Assembly (NCBI GenBank): GCA_002346535.1
Contig: DDZZ01000038.1
Span: forward strand, 221,629 to 285,628
DNA: 64,000 bases
Reading direction: 5' to 3'
Source of the DNA: Opitutales bacterium UBA2995
GTDB lineage: Bacteria; Verrucomicrobiota; Verrucomicrobiia; Opitutales; UBA2995
The notes beneath the pieces are model-generated. The model was not told the origin of the DNA and made no database searches. It saw only the letters and a program-made list of their open reading frames with translations. The position numbers and the translations under genes were made by a program. Positions 17,785 through 27,657 of the stretch are shown here, in pieces (positions within the stretch are counted from its first letter, which is position 1; each line of letters opens with the position of its first letter).

Positions 17785-19284
17785 TCAGCTAACTTTCAGA
17801 TAATCGCAAATTCCTTGTTTGCCCCCTTCACGGCCAAAGCCACTCTCCTTGTATCCACCAAATGGGGACGAGGGATCGAACTTATTGTAAGTATTGGCCC
17901 ATACAACTCCGGCTTTAAGCGCAGCGCTCATCTTTAGAATTTTGGAACCTTTGTCGGTCCAGACTCCGGCAGATAAACCATAGGCAGTATTGTTTGCTTT
18001 TTCGATGGCCTCACTGATGGTGCGGAATGTCAAAATACTCAGAACGGGTCCGAAAATTTCCTCTTGGGCAATGCGGTGGCTTTGGGTTACCCCCTCAAAA
18101 ATCGACGGGCGGTAGTACCATCCTCTCCTCGGCAATGAACAGGAACTTTGAAATAATGCAGCACCTTCATGAACTCCGGCTTCAACCAGTCGTTCAATCT
18201 TTTGAAGCTGTTCCCTGGAATTGATAGCACCGATGTCGGTGTTTTTGTCTAGGGGATCGCCGACCCTGAGCGAAGCAATACGGTGTTTGAGCTTGCGGAC
18301 GAAGACCTTGGCGATGGATTCCTGAATAAGCAAGCGACTCCCGGCGCAACAAACATGTCCCTGGTTAAAGAAGATTCCATTGATGACACCCTCAACAGCC
18401 TGATCAATGGGTGCGTCATCAAAAACGACATTCGCCGCCTTGCCCCCGAGTTCGAGGGTCAATCCCTTACCGCTTCCTGCCGTTGCGCGTAGAATGGCCT
18501 TTCCGACTTCGGTCGATCCCGTAAAAGCGATCTTGTTAGCACCGGAATGGTTTACAATCAGCTGGCCGGTATTACCGGCGCCGGAAACAATGTTCACAAC
18601 ACCGGAAGGCAGGTCAGCCTCCTGCAAAATTTCGGCAAATTTGAGTGCGGTGATAGAGGTCGTCTCCGCAGGTTTTATAACCACTGTATTTCCGGTAGCC
18701 AAAGCCGGAGCAATTTTCCAAGCGAGCATGAGCAAAGGGAAATTCCAGGGTATGATCTGACCGACAGGCCCATAGGGTTTAAAGTTGGCTCCCGGAAGGG
18801 CGTATTCCAATTTATCAGCCCAGCCAGCATAGTAGAAAAAATGGGCCGCCGCCATGGGCAGATCAAAGTCGCGTGATTCTTTGATCGGTTTTCCGCCATC
18901 CATGCTTTCGGCCACAGCAAACTCTCGCGACCGGTCTTGCAATAATCGGCCGATCCTGTAGAGATATTTCCCGCGGTCATTTCCCGACATTTTTGACCAA
19001 TATTTTCGATAGCCTGAATCAGCCGCTTGAAACGCGGCATCGATGTCGGCTTTGCCGGCCATGGGAATGCTGGCTAGAGCCTTTTCAGTCCCTGGATTAA
19101 TGGAATCAAAATATTTTCGGCTTCGAGGAGCAGCAAACTGTCCGTCGATGAAAAGAGCATAGCTTTCCTTGAGCTTTGGATCGGCCAGTTCCGGTGCGGG
19201 ATCAAATTCCCACAAATCGCCGAACAATAATTCCACCGTATTGCGTCGGGTCGAACTCGGTTTAGCTTTTGATTTTGCAAGCAT
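17785..19284 (-). CDS. NAD-dependent aldehyde dehydrogenase (ALDH16-like)
   Basis: Oxidises an aldehyde to the acid with NAD(P)+. Motifs: IIPWNFPLLMLAWK, IKPAETTS, FTGSTEVGK, LELGGKAANVV with the general base Glu278, and FNQGHVCCAGSR with the nucleophile Cys312. It is 499 residues long and complete. deoC lies 11 bp upstream and the Cys-less partner 12 bp downstream. Since DeoC releases acetaldehyde from deoxyribose-5-phosphate, acetaldehyde is the likely substrate; this comes from context rather than from substrate residues. Confidence 0.92.
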   Translation of the reverse strand: MLAKSKAKPSSTRRNTVELLFGDLWEFDPAPELADPKLKESYALFIDGQFAAPRSRKYFDSINPGTEKALASIPMAGKADIDAAFQAADSGYRKYWSKMSGNDRGKYLYRIGRLLQDRSREFAVAESMDGGKPIKESRDFDLPMAAAHFFYYAGWADKLEYALPGANFKPYGPVGQIIPWNFPLLMLAWKIAPALATGNTVVIKPAETTSITALKFAEILQEADLPSGVVNIVSGAGNTGQLIVNHSGANKIAFTGSTEVGKAILRATAGSGKGLTLELGGKAANVVFDDAPIDQAVEGVINGIFFNQGHVCCAGSRLLIQESIAKVFVRKLKHRIASLRVGDPLDKNTDIGAINSREQLQKIERLVEAGVHEGAALFQSSCSLPRRGWYYRPSIFEGVTQSHRIAQEEIFGPVLSILTFRTISEAIEKANNTAYGLSAGVWTDKGSKILKMSAALKAGVVWANTYNKFDPSSPFGGYKESGFGREGGKQGICDYLKVS

Positions 19285-19295
19285 GGATAAGAAAA

Positions 19296-20237
19296 TTAGT
19301 AGCCAGAAAAAGCATCGCTAAATTTCCAGGGAGCTTGATAAACTCCCTGTTGTTGTTTGCGGAGTTGCATGAGCAAATCATTCAGAAGAGAGCTTGCCCC
19401 AAACCGATACCGTTCTGGTGAAAGCCAGGCATCCCCCAAAGTTTCTTTTACAGCAATAAGAAATTGAAGCGCTTGTTTCGAATTCTTGATTCCACCCGCC
19501 GGCTTAATGGCAATCGGTGTCCCGGTCTCCAGATAAAAATCACGTATGGCTTCAAGTATTACCTGATTGTTTGCCAATGTGGCATTGCCGGAAGTTTTTC
19601 CGGTGCTGGTTTTGATAAAATCACCCGGGCGAAGAACGGCCATTGCAAGAAAAGAGGCTGCCCGGATATTATCATAGGTTTCCAATTCACTAACTTCGAG
19701 GATGACCTTCAGACGAGCCTCGCCACAAGCTTCAGCAGTGGCAGCGATTTCGTTCTGAATCCTTTGAAGATCTCCAGTCAAGAAAGCGCCCCTCTGGATA
19801 ACCATGTCAATTTCATCGGCGCCATCACGAACGGCTTGTTTCACCTCCTGCAAGCGAGTGCGCAATGGAAACTGCCCGGAGGGAAAGCCCGTTGCCACCG
19901 AGGCCACTTTAATTTTTGCGTCTCCGAGGCAGCGTCGGGCATGCGTGACCATTGCCGGGTAAACACAGACAGCGGCTACTGTTGGCGTAACCACAAATTC
20001 GTCCGGACGAATGGCTTTTCGACAAAGCGATTCGACTTTTCCAGAGGTATCCTTTCCCTCGAGGGTCGTTAAATCGAGCATAGATACCACCAGATTCAGT
20101 CCCCAGACCTTGCTGCTTTTTTTGATACTGCGCGTCGTGAATTTGGCTACGCGCTCCTCTATGGCAACCTGATCAACTGGGCCTACCTCGTCGAGTAGTC
20201 GTTTTAGCGGAGACTTGTTGAGCGCAACGGGCGGCAT
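19296..20237 (-). CDS. deoC: Deoxyribose-phosphate aldolase
   Basis: Cleaves 2-deoxyribose-5-phosphate into acetaldehyde and glyceraldehyde-3-phosphate through a Schiff base. FIKTSTGKTSG carries the catalytic Lys209, IKPAGGIKN the second active-site Lys245, and DEIDMVI the conserved acidic segment. At 313 residues it belongs to the longer DeoC type with an N-terminal extension of about 45 residues. It is first in an operon with the ALDH pair, giving a coherent path from deoxyribose phosphate to acetate and glycolysis. Confidence 0.95.
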   Translation of the reverse strand: MPPVALNKSPLKRLLDEVGPVDQVAIEERVAKFTTRSIKKSSKVWGLNLVVSMLDLTTLEGKDTSGKVESLCRKAIRPDEFVVTPTVAAVCVYPAMVTHARRCLGDAKIKVASVATGFPSGQFPLRTRLQEVKQAVRDGADEIDMVIQRGAFLTGDLQRIQNEIAATAEACGEARLKVILEVSELETYDNIRAASFLAMAVLRPGDFIKTSTGKTSGNATLANNQVILEAIRDFYLETGTPIAIKPAGGIKNSKQALQFLIAVKETLGDAWLSPERYRFGASSLLNDLLMQLRKQQQGVYQAPWKFSDAFSGY

Positions 20238-20345
20238 GATCGTTTATTTAGGTTCAGTAAGGATTCAATAACAACCTTAATCCTCCCAAAGCGAGAGGCG
20301 AGAGGCGTGAAAATTCGGCCAAACAAAAAGAAGATTCAGACTGTC

Positions 20346-20373
20346 TTGATTTTTGGAAATCGGATCGTATAAA
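20346..20373 (+). promoter_or_regulatory. Possible sigma-70 promoter for htpG
   Basis: TTGATT (20346-20351) and TATAAA (20368-20373) are separated by 16 bp and lie about 50 bp before the htpG ATG. No CIRCE-type inverted repeat is evident. Judged by consensus alone. Confidence 0.35.
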
Positions 20374-20423
20374 AAGTCCGGTTTCAAAAGTATCAACGTA
20401 CGGAAAACCCCAATAATTTTTAA

Positions 20424-22283
20424 ATGAGTTCGGTCACACCTGAAAAACATGAATTCCAGGCTGAAGTTAAACAGCTCCTGGATATCGTCATTCATTCCCT
20501 TTACACGAACAAAGAGGTTTTTGTCAGGGAACTGATTTCCAACTCGTCGGACGCACTTGAAAAACTGAGGCATCTAAAAATTACTGAAAAGGACATCTTC
20601 GACGATCATCTGGAACTCGAAATCAATATAACAACGGATGATACGGCCAATACCATTACCATCCAAGATTTTGGATTGGGCATGTCCCATGATGAATTGG
20701 TGGAAAACCTGGGAACGATCGCACATTCCGGTTCAAAACAGTTCCTGCAGGCAATCAAAGAAGGTGGTGAAGAAAACGCCAACCTGATCGGACAATTCGG
20801 GGTAGGATTTTATAGCGCGTTTATGGTAGCCAGCGAAGTCAAAGTTTACTCTCACAGTTGGAAAGAAGACGAAGAAGGGCACTTGTGGAAAAGCGATGGA
20901 TCGGGAGCCTATGAGATAGAGCCGGTGGAAGGACAAAGACGGGGCACGAAAATCGTTATTTCATTGGCGGAAGAACAAAAGGAGCTTGCCAAGGCCGAAC
21001 AAATTCAACGGATCATCAAAGAGTACTCCTCCTTCGTACAGTTCCCCATCAACCTTAACGGGGAACGCGTCAACACCCAGGACGCAATCTGGTTGAAAAA
21101 CACCTCCGAAGTTAAGGATGAAGATTACACCGAGTTCTACAAATTTGCCTGCAAGGCATTCGACGAGCCCATGTTGAGGCTGCACTTCAATGCGGATGCG
21201 CCGCTCACCATTAATGCCCTTCTATATACACCGGCTACCAACATAGAAGCCATGGGATTCACAAGAGCCGAATCGGAAGTGGCCCTGTATTGTCGTAAGG
21301 TTTTGATCGATGCAGAACCCAAAGGTTTGTTTCCTGAATGGCTGCGCTTTCTGAAAGGTGTTGTCGACAGTGAGGATTTGCCTCTGAACATTTCCAGAGA
21401 GACCATGCAGGATAGTGCCTTGGTTCAAAAGTTGAATTCAGTGCTGACCAAACGATACCTCCGGCAACTCGAGGAGGAAGCTAAGAAACGGCCAGAGACT
21501 TTCGAGAAGTTCTGGAATACATTTGGCAGCTTTTTAAAGGAAGGGGTGACGAGCGATTTCACACACAAGGACCAACTCACCAAGCTCTTGCGCTTTGAAT
21601 CCTCCATAACGGACAAAGGCAAGCTGACGAGCCTCGAAGATTACGTTTCGGGCATGAAGGAAGACCAAAAAGAGATTTATTACCTGCAAGGAAGCAATCG
21701 CGAATCCATAGAAAACGGTCCGTACTTGGAGGCATTTAAAGCGCGCAATTTGGAGGTACTGTTTCTTTACCTGCCTATAGACGAATTCGTGATGAACAAT
21801 ATTCGGGAATTCGATAGCAAGACACTGATTTCCGCAGATCAGGACGATATAGAAATGGAACAGCTGACTCCGGAAGATGCTGGCGAACCGCTGGAAAGCA
21901 GCGAGGCCGACAAGTTATGCGGCTGGCTGAAGGAAACCTTGGGTGAACGTGTGGAGAGCGTTCGTTCCAGCGACCGACTGATTGACAGCCCGGCAATGTC
22001 TTCAAATAGCGATAAATTTATGACCAACTCCATGAGGCGCATGATGCAGCAAATGAATCCGGATGCGCCGAAAATGGATGCGAAGGTGGTGCTTCACATA
22101 AATCCAAGGCACGGCCTCGTTAAAAACCTGGCAAGCCTGAGAGACTCTGATCCCGACCTGGCCAAATCGGTAGCCGAGCAGATCTTCGACAATACTTTGG
22201 TGGAAGCAGGGATCCTCGATGATCCTAAAAAAATGTTGGGCCGGGTGTACGAACTTTTGGAAAAACTCTCCACCAAAGACTAA
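20424..22283 (+). CDS. htpG: Molecular chaperone HtpG (Hsp90)
   Basis: ATP-dependent Hsp90 chaperone in the cytoplasm. The GHKL ATPase motifs are present: ELISNSSDALEKLRHL with the catalytic Glu, TIQDFGLGMSHDEL, IGQFGVGFYSAFMVA. The middle domain has LPLNISRETMQ with the active Arg, and the C-terminal dimerisation domain ends the 619-residue protein. It is monocistronic, divergent from deoC. Confidence 0.98.
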   Translation: MSSVTPEKHEFQAEVKQLLDIVIHSLYTNKEVFVRELISNSSDALEKLRHLKITEKDIFDDHLELEINITTDDTANTITIQDFGLGMSHDELVENLGTIAHSGSKQFLQAIKEGGEENANLIGQFGVGFYSAFMVASEVKVYSHSWKEDEEGHLWKSDGSGAYEIEPVEGQRRGTKIVISLAEEQKELAKAEQIQRIIKEYSSFVQFPINLNGERVNTQDAIWLKNTSEVKDEDYTEFYKFACKAFDEPMLRLHFNADAPLTINALLYTPATNIEAMGFTRAESEVALYCRKVLIDAEPKGLFPEWLRFLKGVVDSEDLPLNISRETMQDSALVQKLNSVLTKRYLRQLEEEAKKRPETFEKFWNTFGSFLKEGVTSDFTHKDQLTKLLRFESSITDKGKLTSLEDYVSGMKEDQKEIYYLQGSNRESIENGPYLEAFKARNLEVLFLYLPIDEFVMNNIREFDSKTLISADQDDIEMEQLTPEDAGEPLESSEADKLCGWLKETLGERVESVRSSDRLIDSPAMSSNSDKFMTNSMRRMMQQMNPDAPKMDAKVVLHINPRHGLVKNLASLRDSDPDLAKSVAEQIFDNTLVEAGILDDPKKMLGRVYELLEKLSTKD

Positions 22284-22445
22284 CTTGGACGAACCTTGCC
22301 AGCAGTTAATGCAGCATTGGTTTCTCTCAGAACAATTCAAAGTTTGTTTCTTGGGATATCCTCGAAGCATAAAACAAATTTCACGGAATTGTAACTCAAT
22401 AACGCTTTATTCCGATGCATTCATGCTTCAAGGTTAGCTGTTTGC

Positions 22446-24548
22446 ATGAGTAAAAAACAGCCACCGGCCCAAAAAAAAGTCCCCTACTTCAATCGAGAAT
22501 TGAGTTGGCTGGCATTTAATCGTCGCGTTCTCGAACAAGCGATGAGTGAAAAATATCCGGTACTTGAACGGGTAAAGTTCCTTTCTTTCGTAAGTAGCAA
22601 TTTGGATGAGTTTTTCGAAATCCGTGTAGCCGGGCTTATGCAGCAGGTAGATTCCCACGTGAGCGAACTAAGCATGGATGGGAAGAGCCCCAAGCAGCAG
22701 TTGACAGAGATTCAGGAAAAGGCCCGAGCCCTGGTCGACAAGCAATACAAGTGCTGGCACGAACTCCTCCTCCCGAACCTCAGCAAAGAAGGAATTGAAT
22801 TCAGGACTCCGAAACAATTGTCAAAACAGGAACTAGAATGGGTCCGGCAATATTTCGACAAAGAAGTCTATCCGGTGCTCACACCACTAGCTATCGATCC
22901 AACCCACCCGTTTCCGCAAATTGGCAACAAAACCCTCAACCTTATCGTCTGGATTCAAGGCAAGGCCAGAAATCCTGAAAGCCATCAAATGGCCATTATA
23001 CCGGTACCGCGAATTCTTAACCGGGTGGTGCGAATCGAATCGGAGGATTCTGACAAGATGAGGTTCATCTTTTTGAGCGACATTGTAAAAGTCTTCGCAC
23101 ACACCTTGTTTCCGGGATACCGGACAAAATCGGCTCATGCATTCCGGATATCGCGCAACAGTGACTTGTATTTCGATGAGGAGGAGGTCGAAAACCTGGT
23201 AACCAAGATCGAAGAGGAGCTCTGGAACCTTCGGAAAAACGATCCGGTTCGTCTGGAAATCGAACACCGGATTGAAGAACCTTTGCTTGAAGAGCTACTA
23301 AACCAGATCAATCTCAAAGAGGAACATGTCTACCGCATCAACGGGCCTCTCAACATGATGCGCCTGCGCGATTTCAAAGACATGGTACCCAGGAGTGATC
23401 TCAAGTTTAAGACCTTCATCCCATACGTCCGGCCTCCGCTTAACAAACGGGAGCCTATTTTCAATATACTTTCCAGGGATGATATTCTGCTGCATCACCC
23501 ATTCGATTCATTCACCCCCGTTGTAGAGTTTATCGAACAGGCCGCAAGGGACCCGCAAGTTTTTGCTATTAAACAAACACTGTATCGAACTAGTGGAGAC
23601 AGCCCTATTATCAATGCGCTTAAAGAGGCATCCCTGAACGGCAAGCAGGTGACTGCGCTGGTTGAGCTAAAGGCGAGATTTGACGAGGCCAACAACATAC
23701 AATGGGCGCGCGAATTGGAAGAAGCGGACGTTCACGTGGTTTATGGACTGACACATTTGAAGACGCACTGCAAATGTTGCCTTGTCGTTCGACGCGAACC
23801 CGACGGTCTAAAACGGTACTGCCACCTTGGCACTGGAAATTACAATCCAAAAACAGCAAAACTGTACACCGATTTGAGCTACCTGACAGCCAAGGAAGAT
23901 ATAACCAAGGAAGCTGCGGACCTATTCAACACCCTAACCGGTTTCGCACGTTCTCCCAATTTCCAAGTCCTGAAGGTAGCGCCCTTCAATCTCCATCGGG
24001 AAATGAACCAATTGATCAGAGCTGAAGCGCAAAGCGCCCGGGATGGTAAACCGGCAAAAATTATAGCCAAGGTAAACAGCCTGATCGACCAGGAAACCAT
24101 TGACAATTTATACACAGCTTCGATCGCCGGTGTTGAAATCCTTTTAATTGTCCGGGGAATTTGTGGCCTTGTCCCGGGATTGCCAGAAGTGAGTGAAAAC
24201 ATTCGGGTCATTAGCATTTTGGGGCGTTACTTGGAACATAGTCGCATATATTATTTCGAAAACGGTGACAACCATCCCTTGTTGTTCATTGGAAGCGCTG
24301 ACTGGATGCCAAGGAATTTTTTCAGACGCATCGAATGCGTGTTTCCGATTAGAACCCCATGCATGAAGAAGAGAATATTGACCGAGATGCTCGAAAATTA
24401 CTTGTGCGACACCAAGTTCGCAAAAGAGCTTCTGCCATCTGGGGAATACGTCACCGTGAAACGTAAGCCCCGACAAAGGGCGTTTTCGATTCAAGAGCAC
24501 TTGATTGAGCAGACAGAAAAACTTCGGGATAACCTCATTCAAGCGTGA
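22446..24548 (+). CDS. ppk: Polyphosphate kinase
   Basis: Reversibly polymerises the terminal phosphate of ATP into polyphosphate at the membrane. The N domain opens with NRELSWLAFNRRVLEQA, and the phospholipase D-like C domains hold CHLGTGNYNPKTAKLYTDLS with the autophosphorylated His near residue 460, plus the second segment NFFRRIE. At 700 residues it is a standard PPK1. No exopolyphosphatase gene is adjacent. A degraded glycosyltransferase follows immediately. Confidence 0.97.
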   Translation: MSKKQPPAQKKVPYFNRELSWLAFNRRVLEQAMSEKYPVLERVKFLSFVSSNLDEFFEIRVAGLMQQVDSHVSELSMDGKSPKQQLTEIQEKARALVDKQYKCWHELLLPNLSKEGIEFRTPKQLSKQELEWVRQYFDKEVYPVLTPLAIDPTHPFPQIGNKTLNLIVWIQGKARNPESHQMAIIPVPRILNRVVRIESEDSDKMRFIFLSDIVKVFAHTLFPGYRTKSAHAFRISRNSDLYFDEEEVENLVTKIEEELWNLRKNDPVRLEIEHRIEEPLLEELLNQINLKEEHVYRINGPLNMMRLRDFKDMVPRSDLKFKTFIPYVRPPLNKREPIFNILSRDDILLHHPFDSFTPVVEFIEQAARDPQVFAIKQTLYRTSGDSPIINALKEASLNGKQVTALVELKARFDEANNIQWARELEEADVHVVYGLTHLKTHCKCCLVVRREPDGLKRYCHLGTGNYNPKTAKLYTDLSYLTAKEDITKEAADLFNTLTGFARSPNFQVLKVAPFNLHREMNQLIRAEAQSARDGKPAKIIAKVNSLIDQETIDNLYTASIAGVEILLIVRGICGLVPGLPEVSENIRVISILGRYLEHSRIYYFENGDNHPLLFIGSADWMPRNFFRRIECVFPIRTPCMKKRILTEMLENYLCDTKFAKELLPSGEYVTVKRKPRQRAFSIQEHLIEQTEKLRDNLIQA

Positions 24549-24552
24549 AATT

Positions 24553-25487
24553 AAGCACTGCGTAAATATATTGAAGATAAGAAGTACATTCAAGGCTAGC
24601 ACCAAGCGAATAACCTATTTGGGGCCTCTGGAAGGTTATAAGCAGATTTTGACGGAAAACCGAGTCGGACAAGCTTCCGACCGTTTTATTGCTGCAGAAC
24701 AAATTCTTCAAAATATCAAAACTACGAAAGTATTTGGGAAAGAGGGCTTCTTCTTAAACAAGTTTTCCCTGGCATCGAAATACAAAATCTCAGCTCAGAT
24801 AAACGCACTCGAAGATAATGATGCAGATGCTGTATACAGCCCCTGGACGAAATTTGAATTCAATGGCAAATCGGTAAAACCAGATGGACCGATTCTTCAA
24901 ACGAAACCATTGCCCGGTTCAAAGTTTTTGTACGCCTTGCTTCACCAGTGGGCGACAGTCCTGCAAACTTTTCTGTTTAAAAAGGATTTTCTGGACCAGA
25001 TAGGCCCGTTCAAAACAGACGTAAACTATCTGGAAGACATCGATTACTTCGTCCAATCCTCAGCGATGCCAAAGTCGTATTCGAACAAAGCTCCCTTGCA
25101 CTTTACCGCAACAACTCCCACAACAAGCTTTCCGAAACCTTGGAAAGCACGGAGAGCCGGCGCAAAGATGAAACGCTCTTTTTCGATTCTTTCGTGCACC
25201 ACATAAAGGAATATCTTGCCGACCAATTGGATTACTACGCCAAGCACATGGCTCTAATCTATAACAGGCTTTCAAACCATCGAAACTTTCTCGATTCACT
25301 CGAAGAATTTATGTCTCTCAAACCTTATCTTCCGCCTCAATGGAAAATAAATTTGCGAAAAAGTCCTTTACTTTGGGCCGGTAGAATCAAGCAAAGAATA
25401 TACGGCTGGCGATGGTGCAGTTTATACTATCCCAAAAACTTAAAGAACACCAATTTAACCTCATCGGGGACCTGGGTTACGAAGTAG
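24553..25487 (+). pseudogene. GT2-like glycosyltransferase remnant, frameshifted and lacking its N-terminus
   Basis: Two reading frames together give a GT2-like C-terminal part. The first, to about 25060, includes INALEDNDADAVYSPW and LLHQWATVLQTFLFKKDFLD then IGPFKTDV..LEDIDYFV, typical of the region after the DxD motif. The protein then continues in the next frame (SDAKVVFEQSSLALYRNN, from about 25062) to a stop at 25487, so one indel near 25055-25065 breaks it. The N-terminal GT-A core with the VSVIIPxYN motif is not found. It sits between ppk and the sugar epimerase pair, suggesting a decayed polysaccharide gene. Confidence 0.6.
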
Positions 25488-25537
25488 TAAACTTCTAAAC
25501 CAACTTTCCAACACCGTACTGGAACCTACTATCCGTC

Positions 25538-26593
25538 ATGAAAAAACTATTAGTTACCGGCTCGTCTGGATTAATCGGATCTGAAGTTTGCGGATTCTTC
25601 CATAAACAGGGGTTTGAAGTCCACGGAGTGGACAACAACCAAAGAGCGGTCTTTTTAGGACCTCAAGGAGACACCCGCTGGAATCAGAACCAGCTCATGA
25701 AACAATTGGAAAACTTCCAACACCACGAGGTGGATATCAGGGACCGTGAAAGTATCCAGAACCTTGTAAAATCGGTGGCACCGGATGCTATTATCCATAC
25801 CGCGGCTCAGCCGAGTCACGACCGGGCAGCTGCAATCCCGTTTGACGATTTTGACACCAATGCCGTTGGGGCACTCAACCTGCTTGAGGCCAATCGCCAA
25901 GTGGACGTCTCAACTCCCTTCATTCACATGTCCACCAACAAAGTCTATGGTGATGCTCCGAATAATATTAAATTAAAAGAGCTGGAAAAGCGATGGGATT
26001 ACGACGATCCGGAATATGCAGAAGGCATCCCAGAAACATTTTCAATTGATCAATGTAAACACTCTCTATTTGGAGCATCCAAAGTAGCCGCTGACATAAT
26101 CGTTCAAGAGTACGGTCGCTATTTCGACATGCCATCCTGCTGTCTGCGCGGAGGGTGCCTGACGGGGCCCAATCATACGGGAGTGGAATTACACGGATTC
26201 CTGTCCTATCTGGTAAAATGTAACCTCGAAGGGAAAGAGTACAAGATATTTGGGTACAAAGGGAAACAGGTTCGAGACAACATCCACTCCGAAGACGTGG
26301 TAAGGTTCATGTATGAATTTTACAGGAGCCCGAAATGTGGAGAAGTCTACAACATGGGAGGCGGGAAAAACAATTCCTGCTCAATCCTCGAAGCCTTTGA
26401 GATCGCATCCAAGTTTTCGGGTAAGGAACAAGTCTATACCTATATGGATGACAACAGAATCGGAGACCATATCTGTTACTACAGCGACCTTTCCAAGATG
26501 AAAGAACACTACCCTGGTTGGGATATCACCATTTCACTGGAGGAAACCATTGGGCAGATCGTAGAGGCTTGGAAAACACGCCAGGCATCATGA
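25538..26593 (+). CDS. NAD-dependent epimerase/dehydratase, CDP-paratose 2-epimerase-like
   Basis: Extended SDR that acts on a nucleotide sugar. The Rossmann motif TGSSGLIGSEVCGFF opens the 351-residue protein and HMSTNKVYGDAPN is the Ser/Thr region. The usual YxxxK catalytic pair reads FGASK here (SLFGASKVAADI), with Phe in place of Tyr. The segment LRGGCLTGPNHTGVELHG resembles CDP-tyvelose/paratose epimerases. The stop overlaps the start of the next SDR gene (ATGA), so the two are made together. Exact sugar unknown; the intact pair stands inside a decayed polysaccharide region. Confidence 0.85.
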   Translation: MKKLLVTGSSGLIGSEVCGFFHKQGFEVHGVDNNQRAVFLGPQGDTRWNQNQLMKQLENFQHHEVDIRDRESIQNLVKSVAPDAIIHTAAQPSHDRAAAIPFDDFDTNAVGALNLLEANRQVDVSTPFIHMSTNKVYGDAPNNIKLKELEKRWDYDDPEYAEGIPETFSIDQCKHSLFGASKVAADIIVQEYGRYFDMPSCCLRGGCLTGPNHTGVELHGFLSYLVKCNLEGKEYKIFGYKGKQVRDNIHSEDVVRFMYEFYRSPKCGEVYNMGGGKNNSCSILEAFEIASKFSGKEQVYTYMDDNRIGDHICYYSDLSKMKEHYPGWDITISLEETIGQIVEAWKTRQAS

Positions 26594-27657
26594 GGATTTT
26601 GATTACAGGAGTTGCAGGGTTTGTAGGAAGCACTTTAGCGAAGGCGCTATTAAAGGCGCAATCGGATCTGGAAATTATCGGCATTGATAATTTTATCCGG
26701 CCCGGCAGCGAAAACAACCGCTTGGAGCTAAAGGACCTCGGCATAAAGGTTTTCAATGGCGACATACGGAACCGCAGCGACTTGGAAACGCTCCCGAAGG
26801 TCGGATTTATTATCGATGCAGCCGCCAATCCATGCGTTTTGGCCGGAGTGGACGGTAAAACCAGTAGTATCCAACTCATCGAGCACAACCTTGGCGGAAC
26901 TGTAAACCTTTTGGAACTTTGCAAAAACAAGGGGGCCGGATTTATTTTGTTGAGCACCAGCCGCGTTTATTCGATCCCCGGCATCAGCGCTATTGAAGTC
27001 GATTCTAAAGAAGGGGGGTTCGTTCCGGTACCTAATCAAGCTTTCCCCGACGGCTTAAGTGAGTACGGTGTCAGTGAAGACTACAGCACACAAGCCCCAA
27101 TTTCCCTTTACGGAGCTTCAAAAGTTACATCCGAAGTTCTGGCCTTGGAATATGGGCACACCTTTGATTTTCCGGTTTGGATAAATCGCTGTGGCGTTCT
27201 GGCTGGCAGCGGACAATTTGGACGACCGGATCAAGGCATCTTTTCTTTCTGGATCAACGCTTACCTGCGGAAGCAGCCGCTCAAATACATTGGGTTCGGC
27301 GGACAGGGTCACCAAGTGAGGGATTGTCTACACCCAAAGGATCTTGTACCCGTAATTCTGCGACAATTTGGAGAACCGTCTACCGACAGGGAACAAATCT
27401 GCAACTTCAGCGGAGGCATAAAAAACAGCATGTCCCTGGCACAGCTTTCCAGTTGGTGTGAGCAAAAATGTGGCTCGCACGACATCGGTGCAGAACTTGC
27501 AATGCGGCCGTTTGACATCCCCTGGATGGTGTTGGACAACCGCAAAGCGAAAACAGTCTGGGGATGGCAGCCCGAAACATCAATCGAGCTGGTCCTGGAA
27601 GAAATCCTGGCCCATGCTCACGAACATCCTGATTGGCTGGAACTTTCCAAACCCTAA
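26590..27657 (+). CDS. NAD-dependent epimerase/dehydratase, second of a coupled pair
   Basis: Extended SDR of 355 residues, starting at the ATG that overlaps the previous stop. TGVAGFVGSTLAKALL is the Rossmann motif, LLSTSRVYS the Ser/Thr region and SLYGASKVTSEVLALEYG contains the intact YxxxK pair, unlike the upstream partner. ISLYGASK and the CGVLAGSGQFGRPDQG segment again suggest a CDP-paratose or CDP-tyvelose type epimerase. Co-translation hints at a shared pathway or a heteromer. No nucleotidyltransferase or sugar dehydratase is next to it, so where the substrate comes from is unclear. Confidence 0.85.
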   Translation: MRILITGVAGFVGSTLAKALLKAQSDLEIIGIDNFIRPGSENNRLELKDLGIKVFNGDIRNRSDLETLPKVGFIIDAAANPCVLAGVDGKTSSIQLIEHNLGGTVNLLELCKNKGAGFILLSTSRVYSIPGISAIEVDSKEGGFVPVPNQAFPDGLSEYGVSEDYSTQAPISLYGASKVTSEVLALEYGHTFDFPVWINRCGVLAGSGQFGRPDQGIFSFWINAYLRKQPLKYIGFGGQGHQVRDCLHPKDLVPVILRQFGEPSTDREQICNFSGGIKNSMSLAQLSSWCEQKCGSHDIGAELAMRPFDIPWMVLDNRKAKTVWGWQPETSIELVLEEILAHAHEHPDWLELSKP

